From positions 248,001 through 312,000 of the forward strand of contig NW_015971549.1 of assembly GCF_000182565.1 (NCBI RefSeq): DNA of 64,000 bases. Direction: 5' to 3'. Below the pieces are notes generated by a model that ran no database searches, had not been told where the DNA came from, and saw only the letters and a program-made list of their open reading frames with translations. The position numbers were made by a program, and so were the translations under genes. Origin of the DNA: Spizellomyces punctatus DAOM BR117. Taxonomy: Eukaryota; Chytridiomycota; Chytridiomycetes; Spizellomycetales; Spizellomycetaceae. Numbering within the stretch: position 1 is the first letter of the stretch; each line of letters begins with the position of its first letter. Positions 1 to 12,401 of this stretch are shown one piece after another.

Positions 1-1
1 A

Positions 2-2707
2 AACTTTGCAACAGGGGAGTCGACTGTCTCGGACAATGTAACACCCAGGCGAAGTGTGCATGGTATAGGAATGGCCCTTATTTGGGGCGTTGTCTTCCCC
101 TTTGGAGTGTTTTGGTCCAGATATTTTAGGTATGTGCATGTTTGCATACCTGCTTCGCTGTTACGTTTATTCATTTAAAAATATACAGGCATCTTCCTGG
201 GTGGATGCTCGTTCACATCCTACTTCAAAGCATTGGTTGCATCGCCGTCATTTTCTTGGCAGCTATTCCGCTTATCGATCCGCAAAACATGGGGATTACG
301 ACCAATGCACCGCATTCGTACATTGGGATTATCCTCCTCGTTTTAGTCATCATTCAGTTGTTATTGGGAGGATTCAATCGACAGGTGAGCGCCAAGGCTA
401 ATCAGATCTCGTATAGCAGGTAACGAGCATGTTTACTTATCATTCTCTTGCAGCGTCTTCGATGGGAGAAGCTGCGTGATGCCTCTCACTACATTAGGGT
501 AGCCCACCATTGGGTCGGGCGTGGTATGATTTTGCTGGGACTTGCAAATATCGGATTTGGGCTTCGGCGCATCTATCCCAACAAAGACCCGTCGGATGGT
601 ATCTGGTTGGTATACTATGTGGTCTTGGTATTTTGGGCTGCTCTCTTTGCCGCTCTCGAGGTAGGTAGCGCCTTTGTACCTATTAAATCACAACCACGGT
701 CTCATGGTTCGCTCTATCCTCTACAGGTGTTCTTCCGCTTCAAGGTCCGCGCAACCCGCCCTGATGGACCGCAAATGCCTGTGCCTATTATGCAGCTCGA
801 TGAGAATGGAAAAGACGGCACTCTTACTGTGATTCCCACTGTAACCCCCGTCATGGCCGCCATGTCTGCGCCGGTGCCGATGAAAAGGGACCCAAAAGAT
901 CTCGAAAAGCAGCCACTCTTGAGAAGTTTCACGTGGAAGGATATTGACGACGCCGTCATTGGAGGGTATGCTACTGATATTTTTTCCCAGAATTTAGATG
1001 GATGTAGTCACTAACGACTTGCGCATTATTTTCGCAGCGAGCATTTGGTAGTCGGAAATGGACGCTGGGTATATGATATCCGACCCTGGCTCGCCCATCA
1101 CCCTGGTGGCCGACTAATTTTGGATACTGTGAATGGAACCGACATTACGATTGATTTCTTTAATGAATCAGACTTTGATGGTAACCTGGGACTGCAAGCA
1201 ACAAGCGGTAGATCAAACGACCAAGAGAAAGAATTTAGGGTGCTTCCCAATGCATTGGTACGGAACGGTACACCAAACGGGGATCATGAAGCATATGACG
1301 AAAGTGACTCGGTCATCAAAGTGAATCCTTTATTGCACAAACCATTTACGACATCTGGACCTATCGTTCACCATGAACTTTCTGTGGAAACCTTGAGAAC
1401 GAACAGCGAGGAAAAATCTGAAGAAGAGAGCGAACATTGGATTCCGCCGCCGGATATCAAAGCAGATGAATGGAAGGCAGTTCGAAGAGCTCGATGGACG
1501 CATGCCCACAGCAAATACGCCGCTGAAAAGCTCATTGGATTCATTATCGGCGAGATTTCATGCCCAAAAGTTCCATCAAAGTTTTATGATTCGGCGGATG
1601 GGTCACGATCTTTTGATCCATACGAGTACCGTCGATATGCAATGGTCCATAAACAGCTAGTGACTTCCAAATCAGCCAAACGTGCAGTTTACCGTGTCAA
1701 ATTCGCGCTGTTATATCCTTTCCAAGGGTTGCGTGAGAATGAGCCAACAAGTTTTCTTCCGGGGCAGTGCGTAGAAATTGCCGATCGCATCCAAGGACAG
1801 ATTGTCACACGGTTTTATACGCCTGTCTCTGGCAGTCCTAGTTGCTTTGAAGTGTTGATCAAAGTCTATCCGGAAGGATTGATGGGACAGCATATCCACA
1901 AGCGCAAACCAGGCGACCGGCAGCTTAAGGTTCGTGGTCCATTTGCCGAGCCTTTGATCAACCCTCACCCGCCATTGAGAGGATTGCATGCGGGATGCTG
2001 GCAAACTTTGGTCCTAGTGTGTGGAGGCGCTGGGATTTCACCTGGGTTGCAATTTGTCAAGGAGTACTTGTTACCTGTTGGCAAGACCTTGGTTGCGCGT
2101 GAAAGATACGTACCCTGTATGGAGGATGAAATTGCTTTGGAATTGGGAGACCGCGTCAGAATTATGCAGTATGGTGTGGATGGGTGGGCAACCGGGCTGG
2201 TAGGTGTTCTTGTACTTTTTCTTTTTTTGGTTGGAATTGCGCAAGATTGACGTTGGCAACTCTTAGAACCTAAATACTGAAGAAGAGGGTTTGTTACCAT
2301 TGTCGCTCATGACTCCACCCGCAGGCGTATCATCGCGAATACTTCTCCTCAATTGCGCCAGCACGCTCGGCGACATTACCAGTCGCGAAACACTCCAACC
2401 CGCTGCCCTTGCCTACCCCGACATCCTTCACATCCACAATTTTGTCTCCGACTCGTCAAATCTTAATGTTGACGCCCACGCAATTGTAGGCAATGTCCAT
2501 TTTGGACGCCTGACGGAACAAAGTGTGCGTCAGCTTGTTGGACCCGTGTGGGCAGGAGCTGATGAGCAGAGTCGCAAGGTGGTTATTTGTGGTCCGCCGA
2601 GCTTGGAAGGAATGGCATATGATGCATTATTGGAAGGATTGGATATCGATAGGGACGATATTGTCGTGTTACCCCCCGATTCTTACCACATGGGTGTCCA
2701 GCAATAG
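2..2707 (+). CDS. DOMON-cytochrome b561 / cytochrome b5 / NAD(P)H-reductase fusion (5' end outside window)
   Basis: The window opens inside this gene. The first residues read NFATGESTV and then HGIGMALIWGVVFPFG, which resembles the end of a DOMON domain running into the first helix of cytochrome b561. Exons are about 2-129, 189-384, 454-660, 727-965, 1038-~2199 and ~2325-2707. Helices with spaced His residues fill exons 1-3. Exon 5 begins with a cytochrome b5-like core carrying the haem HPGG motif, followed by a reductase module with the FAD motif RFYTPVSG and the nucleotide motif GGAGISPG. The last exon carries CGPPSLEGM, the usual C-terminal NAD(P)H site. The probable role is transmembrane electron transfer from cytosolic NAD(P)H through b5 and b561 haems, for instance ferric or ascorbate-type reduction. 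The fifth intron does not join cleanly in frame with the strongest donor at 2200, so that junction is uncertain; a donor at 2204 fits the frame. Confidence 0.8.
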
Positions 2708-3538
2708 CATGGCGTGTGTGGTAGATTGACATTTTCTTTTTATGTATCATGAGTGGTTTTTTTGTTTTGGTTTGATGTAATATATCTTGAGCATACAGTT
2801 TTGAAAAAAAAGTTTGGAATGACACAAAAAGAGCATGCAATCGGACATTTTCATTGTGAGATATGGGAGACTGTCGACCGTGGTCTTTTGATTTTGAACC
2901 AATGTGGTATATATTGACGGAAAAAAAAAAATGGGTTATAGTTCCAAAGTTTCTGTTGGTCATCATCATGACGGGAACTATTGGTGAAAGCTCAGATCTA
3001 TTTACCAAATTGTTAAACCTTTGAATGATCCCCCAGGTAAATAAATTCAAAGGAACACGGAACGCCCCTCGGATTCAACCTTTTTTTTATTACACATTGT
3101 CAGTCTTTGGATACTATTTTAAGTTTTCAAATGCTCATTATCCCCCAAAGAAAAGGATATTTGGGTTCCGCTTAAGTATTCTTTTTTCGGAGGTTATCGG
3201 CGCCATGAAACATTGGATCTTCAACCAAACACACAGCAAAATGCAAGTTTGTTTATCATGTGGGTTAAGCGAATATAATTGATTCCGTGCCTGTCAACCT
3301 TTTTTTTGTTTACTTTTGTATTATTTTGAACATACGAACAATGGACCCAAATCAAGATTTTCATTTAAACATTCCTACCATAGTATTTTTGTATATTTCA
3401 GGTATTGAACATTCTGTACTTTTAAAGGACCAGGTTTTTATGATTTTTTGAAAGGGCATTTAATGTGTGTGTGTGTTCCCTCTTGCCATCTTTTTTGTCC
3501 AACGCCCTATCGGTTAGACTAAAAAAAAAAAAAAAACG
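2708..3538. other. Intergenic, AT-rich
   Basis: This AT-rich spacer has several T and A runs. I see no convincing gene in it. A run of about 14 A residues sits immediately before the start codon of the next gene. Confidence 0.6.
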
Positions 3539-6500
3539 ATGAAATCCCATTATGTCTTGAGAGATTTTCGTACGCTGCTTTTTGTAGTTGCGCTTTGGAT
3601 ACCATGGACTGTTGTCGGTGCGACGTGTGTTATCAAGGATAAGGTTTCTCTTCAGCTTAATTGGTTATGGCAGGCCCAATTTGCTGGATTTCAGGCCGTA
3701 TGCGAAAGGTTTCGGTTATCGTATGAGACAAAAGAGCTTATGAATCTGAATTTGGCTCTTTTTTTTCTTAGGCATCTTCGTTGGGGTATTTTGATGAAGA
3801 GTGCCTTAGCGTGCAAATACGGCAGGGCGAGGCGACTTTTGATGGATTGTCGGAAGTTAGTGAAGGGTAGGATTCGTGTTCATGATTTTGTTTAAAAGAC
3901 TCGACTTTAGCTTTTTCGTATTTGCTTTTTTAGACGTGCCGTCTTTGGAAATGCGTGGACTAGTGGGGTATGATGAAAATCACCCTATACATCAGAACAA
4001 CTAGTCCAAAACTTTAAGACATGTATATTCATCTAGGTAGCCACGACTCATTCCGCGGGAACGAATCTGACTGTCATCATGCAGCAGTTTCAGCGGTCCG
4101 GTATGAGGATCGTTTCACGGTTGCGACCTGATATCCAGACATTTCAAGATTTGGATAATAAGACGTAAGAAAGTCATTCTTTCTTATGCTTTTTTTTTTT
4201 TTTTTGGTGAATAACGTTTTTACTCGGTTGGTGCAAAAGGTTTAGTGGGTGGATGGTCAATTTACTTGATGTTTCACCTAGGGCTGCATTCACTAAACAT
4301 AACATGACCAATGTGAATCTGGTATGTTCGACATATGTTTTCTTGTAACGAAAGCAAGTGAGATGGTCTAACCGTGTCGTCCTTACCCATTGCCTATCAC
4401 ATTTCACAGGTTCCTCAAAGCTTCACGCCTTTCAAGCTTTTCGCGACGGACGGTACAGCCGTCGATGCGGTGAGCGTTATGGTTTGTAAGTGTTTCCCCC
4501 ATGGCAAGGGCATAGATTTGTGGGGGCTTTGTTGGTTGACGCACACCTCATTTTTATAAAGACAACGAGTTGGCTCAGATTTTTGAAGTCCGCAACCCGC
4601 AAACTGGGATGTTGTATCAACCAGATGAATTGAAAATCTTTGATTTAAATACTCTCGGGGCAGGTTTGTTAAAAGAAAAAACTTTTGTTAAACTCTGCAA
4701 AACTGTTTGCTGTGATTGACTTTAATGACTGTTTGTCTTTAGGTATGCTAGAAGACAATGTCTTTGTCCGCTCCGATTGGCTAGAAGACGAGGAAAACAA
4801 AAACATTACCAGACGGTTTTTGAGAGCCACTGCGAAAGGGTGGATATATTGCAGGGATAACGAGGAAGCTTGTAAGAGTATGTTGTACGATCATGGTCCT
4901 CATCAGGTAAAAATGCTACGTTGCTGTGCTTTTTGAAATGCTTTATAAGGTTGTCCTCAACATCTTGTTTAACAACCCAGGAATGGATGATGAGAGAAGT
5001 CAATCGTTTGATATGGCCAAGGTGTGACGTATTTGGATACTTTCAGGTTAAACCTTTTTCTGATACAGCTCGCATGGAATAGTCCTCTGGGCGTTGGCTT
5101 CATGGATCCGGGCTTGTTGAATACCACTCTCAACATGCTCAACATTACGGGACACTTGCACCATACCAGCAGTCCATATCCTCTCTCTGATTCTTCATAC
5201 ATGCGATGGGCGCTAGATTCGCTTGAAAGTCAGGGATACGATGTGCGTGGGCAGAATTGGTCAAAATCTCAGTTGCATTTCTGTATGAATTCTGGAGAGG
5301 TATGTTGTCGTATCTTTTTGAACTCTGCAAAAACGTGTGCTCATCTTGTCCATGGTCCCCTTTTTATATATATAGACAGCATTCCACGTATGCGACGACA
5401 TTGAAGCGACTATCTGTCCTGCTGGTTATTCAGCCATTGCAGCCAACCAATGTGTGCCGTGCCCGCCAGGTTCATTTGCTCCTCATAACGGAACGGGTAA
5501 TTCCTGTCAGGCATGTCCCCCTGGCACTTTTTCATCCCAAAATGGAGGCCTCAAGGACCCAAATGACTACCTGGATGAACCTGGCGGTGTGCTTTGTTCA
5601 GGCTGTCCGTCCGGAACGCGGGTGGGAGCTGATGGTAGAGTTATTTGCGGAAAAGTGGGATTTGGTATGTTTGTTTGTTAATGTGCAGAGGTTCTCTCAC
5701 TGTTGTTCATATTCCTGATAATCTGTTGCATTTGACGAATTTGCAGAGGACTCTCTCGTCCATCTCATTGTGGCAAACAAAGCGCTGGTTGGGGCATGGG
5801 CGGGCGCCATGGGTCTAGCGGGATTCTTATTCTTTTACATCAAGCGAACGGAACCCACTGCCGATGCAGTTATCATGCCGTCGGCGGTAGCATCCATATT
5901 GGAAACGGTTAGGAAATGCCTGTTTTTCACGTAAATGCGTCTACCATTCTGGCTCACACCAAAATTATCAACTCTTTTCAGATTTTGGATGCAGTTTTCC
6001 TGAACCTACTCGTTCAACAGGGCAGAATGAACTACTTTGCGATTGCCGTCACTGGATTTGGCGGTCATTTTCTGTTGAACATCCTAATCGTTGGCGTCTT
6101 TATACACCATGAGTTTCGGTTGGGAAGCGTTCGACGCTGGACAGAACAGCATGTAAATGCTCTTCCTCCCGTTGTTATGCTGAGTGTGATGAACCCTGAG
6201 CTTTTGGGAATACTGTCAAGTAAAGTTCGAGGTTGGAAGTGGACTCAGGTAATATGAAGCATTGTCAGTGGTCAAAACAAATGATATAAAGTGCACTGAC
6301 AAGTATGGAATCATTTCTTGGCTTTTAGGCTCCGTTTTCACCCAAAGGACTCGCTGCACTCAGGTTTGTACTGCAAGGAGGTATATTACTTCAAGTACCC
6401 ATTGTATTTAAACTATCTTGGACTAGGTTTTCCACATTTGCGGCATTTGTAGCAGGCAAAATTCCCCAAGTTTGCGTTGAGATTCTCATCTTGCAGCGAG

Positions 6501-6928
6501 ACGGTTGGCATCTCGATCCATTTCTTGCTGCCGTTACAACCCTCGCCCTCCTCACAAAGGGTGTCATCCACTACTTTGTTCTCAACATTTTGATTCTTTA
6601 TAAAAAGCGACGTGGAAATATGAGCTCTAAAGGCTCACAGAATGGCAGCAGCCTGTCAAACATTGGGCATGTGGAAGCTGGTAGGAAAGTATCTCGATCT
6701 TGCAATTTGGATCCGGGACGCCTAAGAGATGAGCTTGTGTTGGCTAAAAGACGGGTAAAAGAGTTGGAAGAGCTATTGAGGGCGCATGGGGATGTAGAGA
6801 ATGCTTCTTTTCCGCCTGTGCTTGCAACTGGCAAGCTAGATGACCATTCTCCGAGCCCTCTTTCACAAGGATTGAGAGATGTTACTAATAAGCCCAATGG
6901 TGGATCAGAAGCCGGTCTGGAGGTGTAG
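3539..6928 (+). CDS. Receptor-like membrane protein: NMT1/THI5-type binding domain, Cys-rich module, membrane helices, coiled-coil tail
   Basis: This is a multi-exon gene with about a dozen short introns. A hydrophobic signal peptide (FVVALWIPWTVVGA) is followed by KVSLQLNWLWQAQFAGFQA, then after an intron (3698-3771) by ASSLGYFDEECLSVQIRQG, a clear SsuA/THI5/NMT1-like periplasmic-binding fold. Later exons keep family features such as FATDGTAVDAV, an RFLRATAKGW helix and EWMMREVNRLIWP, with several N-glycosylation sequons. About 5400-5665 encodes a CPPGS/CPPGT Cys-rich module like GCC2/GCC3 (ephrin-receptor-like) repeats. From about 5750 come about six or seven hydrophobic segments, ending in a charged loop and a Leu/Glu-rich heptad helix (RVKELEELLRAHGD). 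Together this resembles the class C GPCR plan of ligand-trap ectodomain, Cys-rich linker, membrane bundle and coiled-coil tail. I cannot show that the helices belong to that family, and the ligand is unknown. Some exon joins around 4020-4330 are uncertain. Confidence 0.72.
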
Positions 6929-7924
6929 TTGAGCAGGAGCTGTATCATATATCATATTTATTAGAGTTATCTGCTTTTCTTTTCGTGCAGATGATATGCT
7001 TTTATGTTGAATCCTGTGCCTTGTTTGATGAACACTCTGAGCTTTAGACAGATGCTAAACGCTTTGAATTTGGCCATTTCCAAGTGCTCGTTGGCCTTCT
7101 CTGCGCCCATCAATTGAGCACTGTTAAACTGTTATACTTGAGGTACCTCTTTGTGCCATCCGTTGCAATGCAGTTTAGGGCATGCCACATTGTGTACAAG
7201 CAAGGTCAGTTGTCCGAGTGCCCAATTCATTTTATGTTACTTACATCTTGCTAAATCATGGTACTGGAGATTTTCTCATTCCTCAATCATCTGGCCTTTG
7301 ATGAAAACATACAAAGTTTGAATTTTGTTCGAACTTTATGCCCGCAGAAACGAGATTGAGCTTGAACGTCTCATGGTATAGGACAAGAGCGTCTCATATC
7401 AGAGATCTCAGCACTAGTTTCAACATTCCCAAGCATTGCGGGATCAAGAGAGCAATCGACGATTCACAAAACCCTCTCTGCAGTTTGTGTGTGTGCCCAA
7501 CTGGCAATATGAGACTGTGACTCGCATACCACTCTTGATGGCCGAAATGCTGAGCACCTTCTTTTTTTTTGTCCAGAGAACCAAAATGAAAGAAATAAAA
7601 AAGAAAAACAAAAAAAAAAAAAACTTTAGGGTCCTTCAGTTTGTTAGGTTGCCTTACCCGTTGTTGGCCCTCCACAACTTCCGATGTTTTGATGTTTTGC
7701 TTTTACGACCACACACTACGGGACATAACATGGAGATGGGGCACTAGCAGGTAAAAGAGATTTGCGCATCACTACTAGCCCATTGCCTTGGCCTTTTCAT
7801 TCTGCGAATAACAAGAGTTGTCCTCCAAAGATGATGGAGCAAGGGCTTGTATGCGTCAAAAATGAATTAAATCGGCGATAGGGGTTTCGTTTGTTGCCAA
7901 TATCCGGGGGTCATTTCACACAAC
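6929..7924. other. Intergenic
   Basis: I see no gene in this spacer. It contains an A-rich tract near 7595-7625 and a T run near 7561. Confidence 0.55.
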
Positions 7925-8720
7925 TTGCCCACGTTTCACTCTGTCATTCTTTCTTCCACATCTGATCGTGATGCAGAACATCAAAGCTCGGAGTGGCCAG
8001 CGGCCCGCACCAAAGCGACATTTGCAGCTACAAAGAAGATGGGCGCCGGTCGAACCGTCCGTCAACGTCTCTCAGAGGTCAGGAAAACAGGCGTGCTGGA
8101 CCTGCGAGGACTAAACCTTGGAAATATCCCGGTAGACGCTGAAAAGTTGCAGAACCTCTCTGCATTGCTGCTGTAGGTACAGCCTGTTGGGCTTCAACAG
8201 AGAGTTTGACTGACTAGTTGGCTGTTGTTACAGTGGGGAAAACCGCCTTACGTCCATTCCTGCGGACCTCCCGTCCATCTTTCCTCGTCTCACTACTTGG
8301 ACCTTTCATTCAACAAGATTCAGAGCATACCGAATGTGCTAGTTAACTTGCAAGATTTGGAAGTTTTGGATTTAGAAGGCAACCAGGATATCCCATCACA
8401 ACTTCCGACTGCGTTTAGAGAAGGGGAAGCTAGCGGTACTTCGTGGTGAGCCAGACTTTTCGCCCACGGACGTGCTAAATGAGGAGAGCTCTGCTGCAGA
8501 GAGTGAGGCAGTGGACGGAGAATCCGAATGGCCCGTTGAGGCCATTGTGGCAGAAAGAACCTATAAGGGAAAAAGAGAGTACCTTGTCAAATGATTAGGC
8601 CGACGGGAAAGTCCTCTTAGAAGATACCCGCTGTGTGGAGGCCGTTGCCGTGGTCGAAAGGTTACAGCTTGATCAACTGTAGCAGAATAGGCAATTCGAA
8701 GTACTTAGAGAAGCCGAAGA
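7925..8720 (+). pseudogene. Broken leucine-rich-repeat gene followed by a chromodomain-like remnant
   Basis: The first exon ends in LRR sequence (TGVLDLRGLNLGNIPVDAEKL). After an intron (about 8175-8231) the repeats continue with GENRLTSIPADLPSIFPRL. The next repeat, YLDLSFNKIQSIPNVL then LEVLDLEGN, lies in another frame, so one base appears lost near 8290. A second frame change is needed near 8420 to read on into an acidic linker, SATPTDVL-like in composition. That linker runs into EWPVEAIVAERTYKGKREYLVK, a chromodomain start that hits a stop codon at the conserved Trp position. Scattered further fragments follow. The chromodomain type is common in Ty3/gypsy integrases but also occurs in host proteins. 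With several frame breaks and a stop, I call it a pseudogene; sequencing errors could account for some of the breaks. Confidence 0.5.
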
Positions 8721-9026
8721 GCTTAGATAGACCTTAGAGTCTGACATTGTACTGGTAGTGCGCAGCTGGCTGAGGTCAAATGCATTAGTAAATGGCGCTA
8801 TGAAAGGAAAGCGCTGCCCACAATGTGGGAATAAGGCCAGTTACTGGAGTTACCAGTCTGGTATAGCCTGTGTGGCATAAGCAGAGGAAAGGGAAAGCGT
8901 CTACGACGCCGCGGATGCTGAGAATCATCCGGAAGTGTCTGAACGATGGACAAACTAAGAAACGAAGCAGAGAGTGCAAGAGAACAGCGATATATTCAAA
9001 GATTACTGCCAAACACGATACATTCA
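8721..9026. other. Degenerate sequence downstream of the LRR remnant
   Basis: This stretch has only short reading frames. One encodes KRCPQCGNKASYW, a zinc-ribbon-like scrap, which may belong to the same decayed element as the chromodomain fragment. Confidence 0.3.
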
Positions 9027-10333
9027 CTACAGAAAGTTTTCACTGGCATGAAAGTTCGCTGCTCGAATCGGTCCGCCCCATATGTTACGAATCGCGTTCA
9101 TCCACAGGTTAGCCACCGCTCCTGTAATTTGAGCACCAATGGTAGAGTGAAACCGGATGTGAATCGAAGCAATAGGTACATTGGGAAACATGGTTTTGAG
9201 TGCAATCCATATTGGTACCTGTCCAGCGCCGGCAACAAAAACCTCCAAGGCTACATGGACCCCCAATTCTACTACGGCTGGATATACAATCAAAGGAAAC
9301 ATACTGTCATTCAACTCGCCAAGATAGATTCCCATGAGGCTTGTTAAGGTTGGCGGAATTGAATGATGGCCAGCGTAGCTTGGAAGTTCCGAGGCCCTGC
9401 AGTGAAACGTAAAACCAGATGAGATAGTTGGGCATACCTGCTATGGTCACGAGGAGCGCGTTCAGGTGGATGACCGAGGGAGATGGAATTGTAGGCCAGT
9501 GTGGTAAAACGAGCTTCGTGATCGTAGCCATGCCGTATGTAATCCATCGCGTCATCTGTTGGATTGGGCCTGTGCGAATGCTGAAGGATGGGAACTCCAG
9601 AGTGGAAAGAGCCGTCGCGGGGTACATGGTATTGGGCGCACCCACGTTCATATCGGCTGGCACCTCGGCTAAAACGCGCATATCAACTATGAAATGCGTG
9701 AACAATTGAAAAATATACCTTAGTGATGCCGCACGATAGCTCGAGGGCGTAAAACCACAATCATTGAACCTGGCGCCGATCGGGTGGAACCTGCTCGCCA
9801 TGATTATCGCATCGGAAGGGGAGTTGTGATTGTCTGTCATCAGGTAGAAAGAACGAAGGCTAACCCGCCGATGCGTATTCTCCCGATCAATTGTCGATAC
9901 GCCAGGTGGTAATGGAGGAACGTATCCCAGTGGACGAGGCGATAAGACGTTTATCCCGTAATTCCTTTGGATTCTCTCGATTATGTCCTTGATAAGGTGT
10001 GCCGAATCTGTCCCAGGCGGTAACGGCATGACCAACGAAACTAGAAATTCTGTGTTCCACGCACGGAAAATTGTCGTGTCCTTGATGGGCGATACTTCCG
10101 CATACCTATTGATCTCAGATGGGTCAGCTAAACGATGGATCGTGGCATGGACTTGTATCTCTTCCCGCCAGAACCGTCCACGATCCAAAGACGGCCCGAC
10201 AGGTCTTGCTGCGACTTAACCCAGAGAATATGAGCTCGCCAATGGACACTAGTGAATTCTTTTGTTCCTCCAGAGGAGGCTGTTCGTTAATGGCCAGGAG
10301 AAGCTCGTTAGGGAGAGAAGACAACATTGCCAT
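9027..10333 (-). CDS. F-box-like protein, gene model unresolved
   Basis: The N-terminus at 10333 reads MAMLSSLPNELLLAINEQ, which resembles an F-box start. The reading frame then changes near 10210, and a long open stretch (about 10188-9307) continues with no recognisable catalytic motif. A likely intron near 9440-9400 separates it from a further hydrophobic, repeat-like open region (about 9335-9027). The whole could be a fungal F-box adaptor with degenerate LRR-like repeats, used to recruit substrates to an SCF ubiquitin ligase. The frames do not join cleanly at either end, so the gene may be damaged or have introns I cannot place. The family call rests on the first 30 residues only. Confidence 0.35.
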
Positions 10334-10361
10334 ATTGGTTGGTGATGAGCTCGTCTTTTGA

Positions 10362-10713
10362 CGCTAACACACAAAGAGAAAGGTTTTCAATGCTTTAGAT
10401 GAGCGATGCTGCCTACCAGATTGATAACTACGACAAAGCTAGACAAGCTCCGACCGCCAAAAGGTGATAGCCTTCCGAATAGAACGTAACCTTCCCAACT
10501 GCGATCCATCATGTATTTCATCTATTGGTAGACTTGCTCATTGACATTGTAATTTTGACCTTGCAATCACTAGTCCTTCTTGTCTGCCTCAATTTGCTGA
10601 GTACTAATTGGGAACAATCGTTCAAGAAATATCAGATTTTCAATATTAATTTCACAAGGGAATTTAAATCAATTGTTACAAGACTAAGAACTAATCCAGT
10701 TCGCTGGTGAATA
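10362..10713. other. Intergenic between F-box-like gene and GPCR gene
   Basis: I see no gene here. It is AT-rich toward the GPCR stop codon and may contain the GPCR 3' untranslated region. Confidence 0.5.
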
Positions 10714-12401
10714 TCAGAGCAATGCAACAACCCCGGCTTTACCCTCAGTATTGCTAACGCCCGTTGCTGATGCTGGTATGTCGCTGGAAGTCGGTGAATG
10801 TACGCTTCCACGTGCACCGGCTTTGGCTGTATCACTACGGACAGGTGTCTTTGCTTCCAAATCCTCAGAGCGAAGAAAAAGTTTCTTTATAAGCCAGAAC
10901 ATTGCGTTTTGGTAAATGCTTTCTGGAACGGGACGCTGTGATGCAGTCTCTGGATCCACCAGGTGAGCATCTGGCTGCGCGAACTTCCGATGGGATGTAC
11001 CAGGACTCGGTACAGTAGTAATTGACTGCGTTTCCAGACACTTGTATTTTAGGTAGTGAGTTTGGACCAAGTGCTTGCGGAGGGATTTCCGTGCGTGCTC
11101 AACGGTCGGGTCCAAAAGAAGAAAAACGGTAGCGTTCATTGTGCCCTGTGTGTTTAAAGGTGTTCATTAGGATTTTTTAATGATTGATAACTGTGTTTTG
11201 CGGAACAGTTACCTGTAATGAGGCAAAAATGCAAGCCAAGTAAGCCATCCAGACTGAAGTAAATGTCCCATAGTTCCCCCCAAGAAGCAAATAAATATCC
11301 AAAATGATGTTCCAGGATTGGGCAAGCAAGGGTACAACGCAGTACCAACTGATACGGGAAACAGCTCTGTTAACGAGCTGCTCCTTCTTACGTGATTTCT
11401 TGCTTTTTTTAGCACTTGCGAGTGTGGATGTGATACGGTTGGGTAGCTCGAGCATCTGCTTTTGATTCTGGTACAGCACGTACCAAAACAGAAAAGTAGC
11501 GATGGAGCATAGGACGCAAACTAAGCTGATCCAGAAGTACAAGAAGCCCCTGGTCATTGAACCAACTATATGAGATTTGTGTGCGATACATGCGTATTAG
11601 AACTTACCATTCAGAGCCAAATGCGTTCGTTAAATCATCAGGCGGTCCTTTAAACCAGCACTCTTCACCGTTGAAACCTAATCTTTTTGTAGCTACGCCA
11701 ATGATCGGTAGCAAGATGGCAACGGACGCTGATCCAATGTAATACATTCTTTCGTAAATAGGAGTTACACCGAATTTGACAACAAACACCTATTAGACCA
11801 CATAACGATAATAGAATACAGATATTAGCCAGGTAAATTAACCAGTTTACACTGCACACACCTACCAAGAATATATTCAGCGCTATCGCCGCAGACATGA
11901 AGACCGATGCCAAATTGCCGGCAACAACAAAGTACATCACCGAGATACATTCAGCACCGTCAGCGAATGTCGAAAAATTCGAGCCGATCCATGCACATTC
12001 ATAAACGATATCTGCGATCGCGATAAATGCCACCAAACGAAGTGACACGCGATTTGACTATCGTTCACAAAGGAATGTAAATGCTTTTGTTACAGTTTCG
12101 TCTGCTTGCGCAATGCTTACCAGGGTTGGGAGGTAGCGCCGCATTAGAGCAAAGACAAGAAGGGTTGCAAGGGACATTGCGATTGAAAATGCCGCCTAAT
12201 GTCACATTAGCTTATGCAAAACCACCGTGGAAGAAGGTCATCACTCACTAGGGCCGTGGAGACAGGTGGCAACTTGTCCCAATCTGACGCATATGGATCA
12301 TCCTCCCACGTGTAGTCACCTCCTCCAGTGCCGTCTGTAATGTTTGTATCAGTACTGTCGTCCATTCTGTGCCAGGCACTAGAAAACACCGGAGGAGGCA
12401 A
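10714..12401 (-). CDS. Seven-transmembrane G-protein-coupled receptor
   Basis: Six exons (12401-12249, 12195-12121, 12057-11866, 11789-11608, 11549-11213, 11145-10714) join in frame to 456 residues. The N-terminal 50 or so residues are acidic with an NITDGT glycosylation sequon and no clear signal peptide. Seven hydrophobic helices follow, about residues 50-330: AAFSIAMSLATLLVF, LRLVAFIAIADIVYECAW, SVMYFVVAGNLASVFMSAA, YIGSASVAILLPIIG, FLYFWISLVCVLCSIATF, a helix around SWNIILDIYLLLG, and YLACIFASLQGTMNATVFLL. A Cys at the top of helix 3 (GAECIS) and one in the second extracellular loop (EECWF) fit the conserved GPCR disulphide. Intracellular loop 3 is long and basic (KKSKKSRKKEQ), and the roughly 120-residue tail is Ser/Thr-rich. 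It resembles fungal/amoebal cAMP-receptor-like (class E) receptors, but the ligand is unknown. Another Met at 12365 could be the start. Confidence 0.78.

Noticed and set aside
5454-5681. Cys-rich part as a separate small secreted protein
   Set aside because: It lies in frame with the preceding and following exons of the receptor-like gene once the introns are removed.
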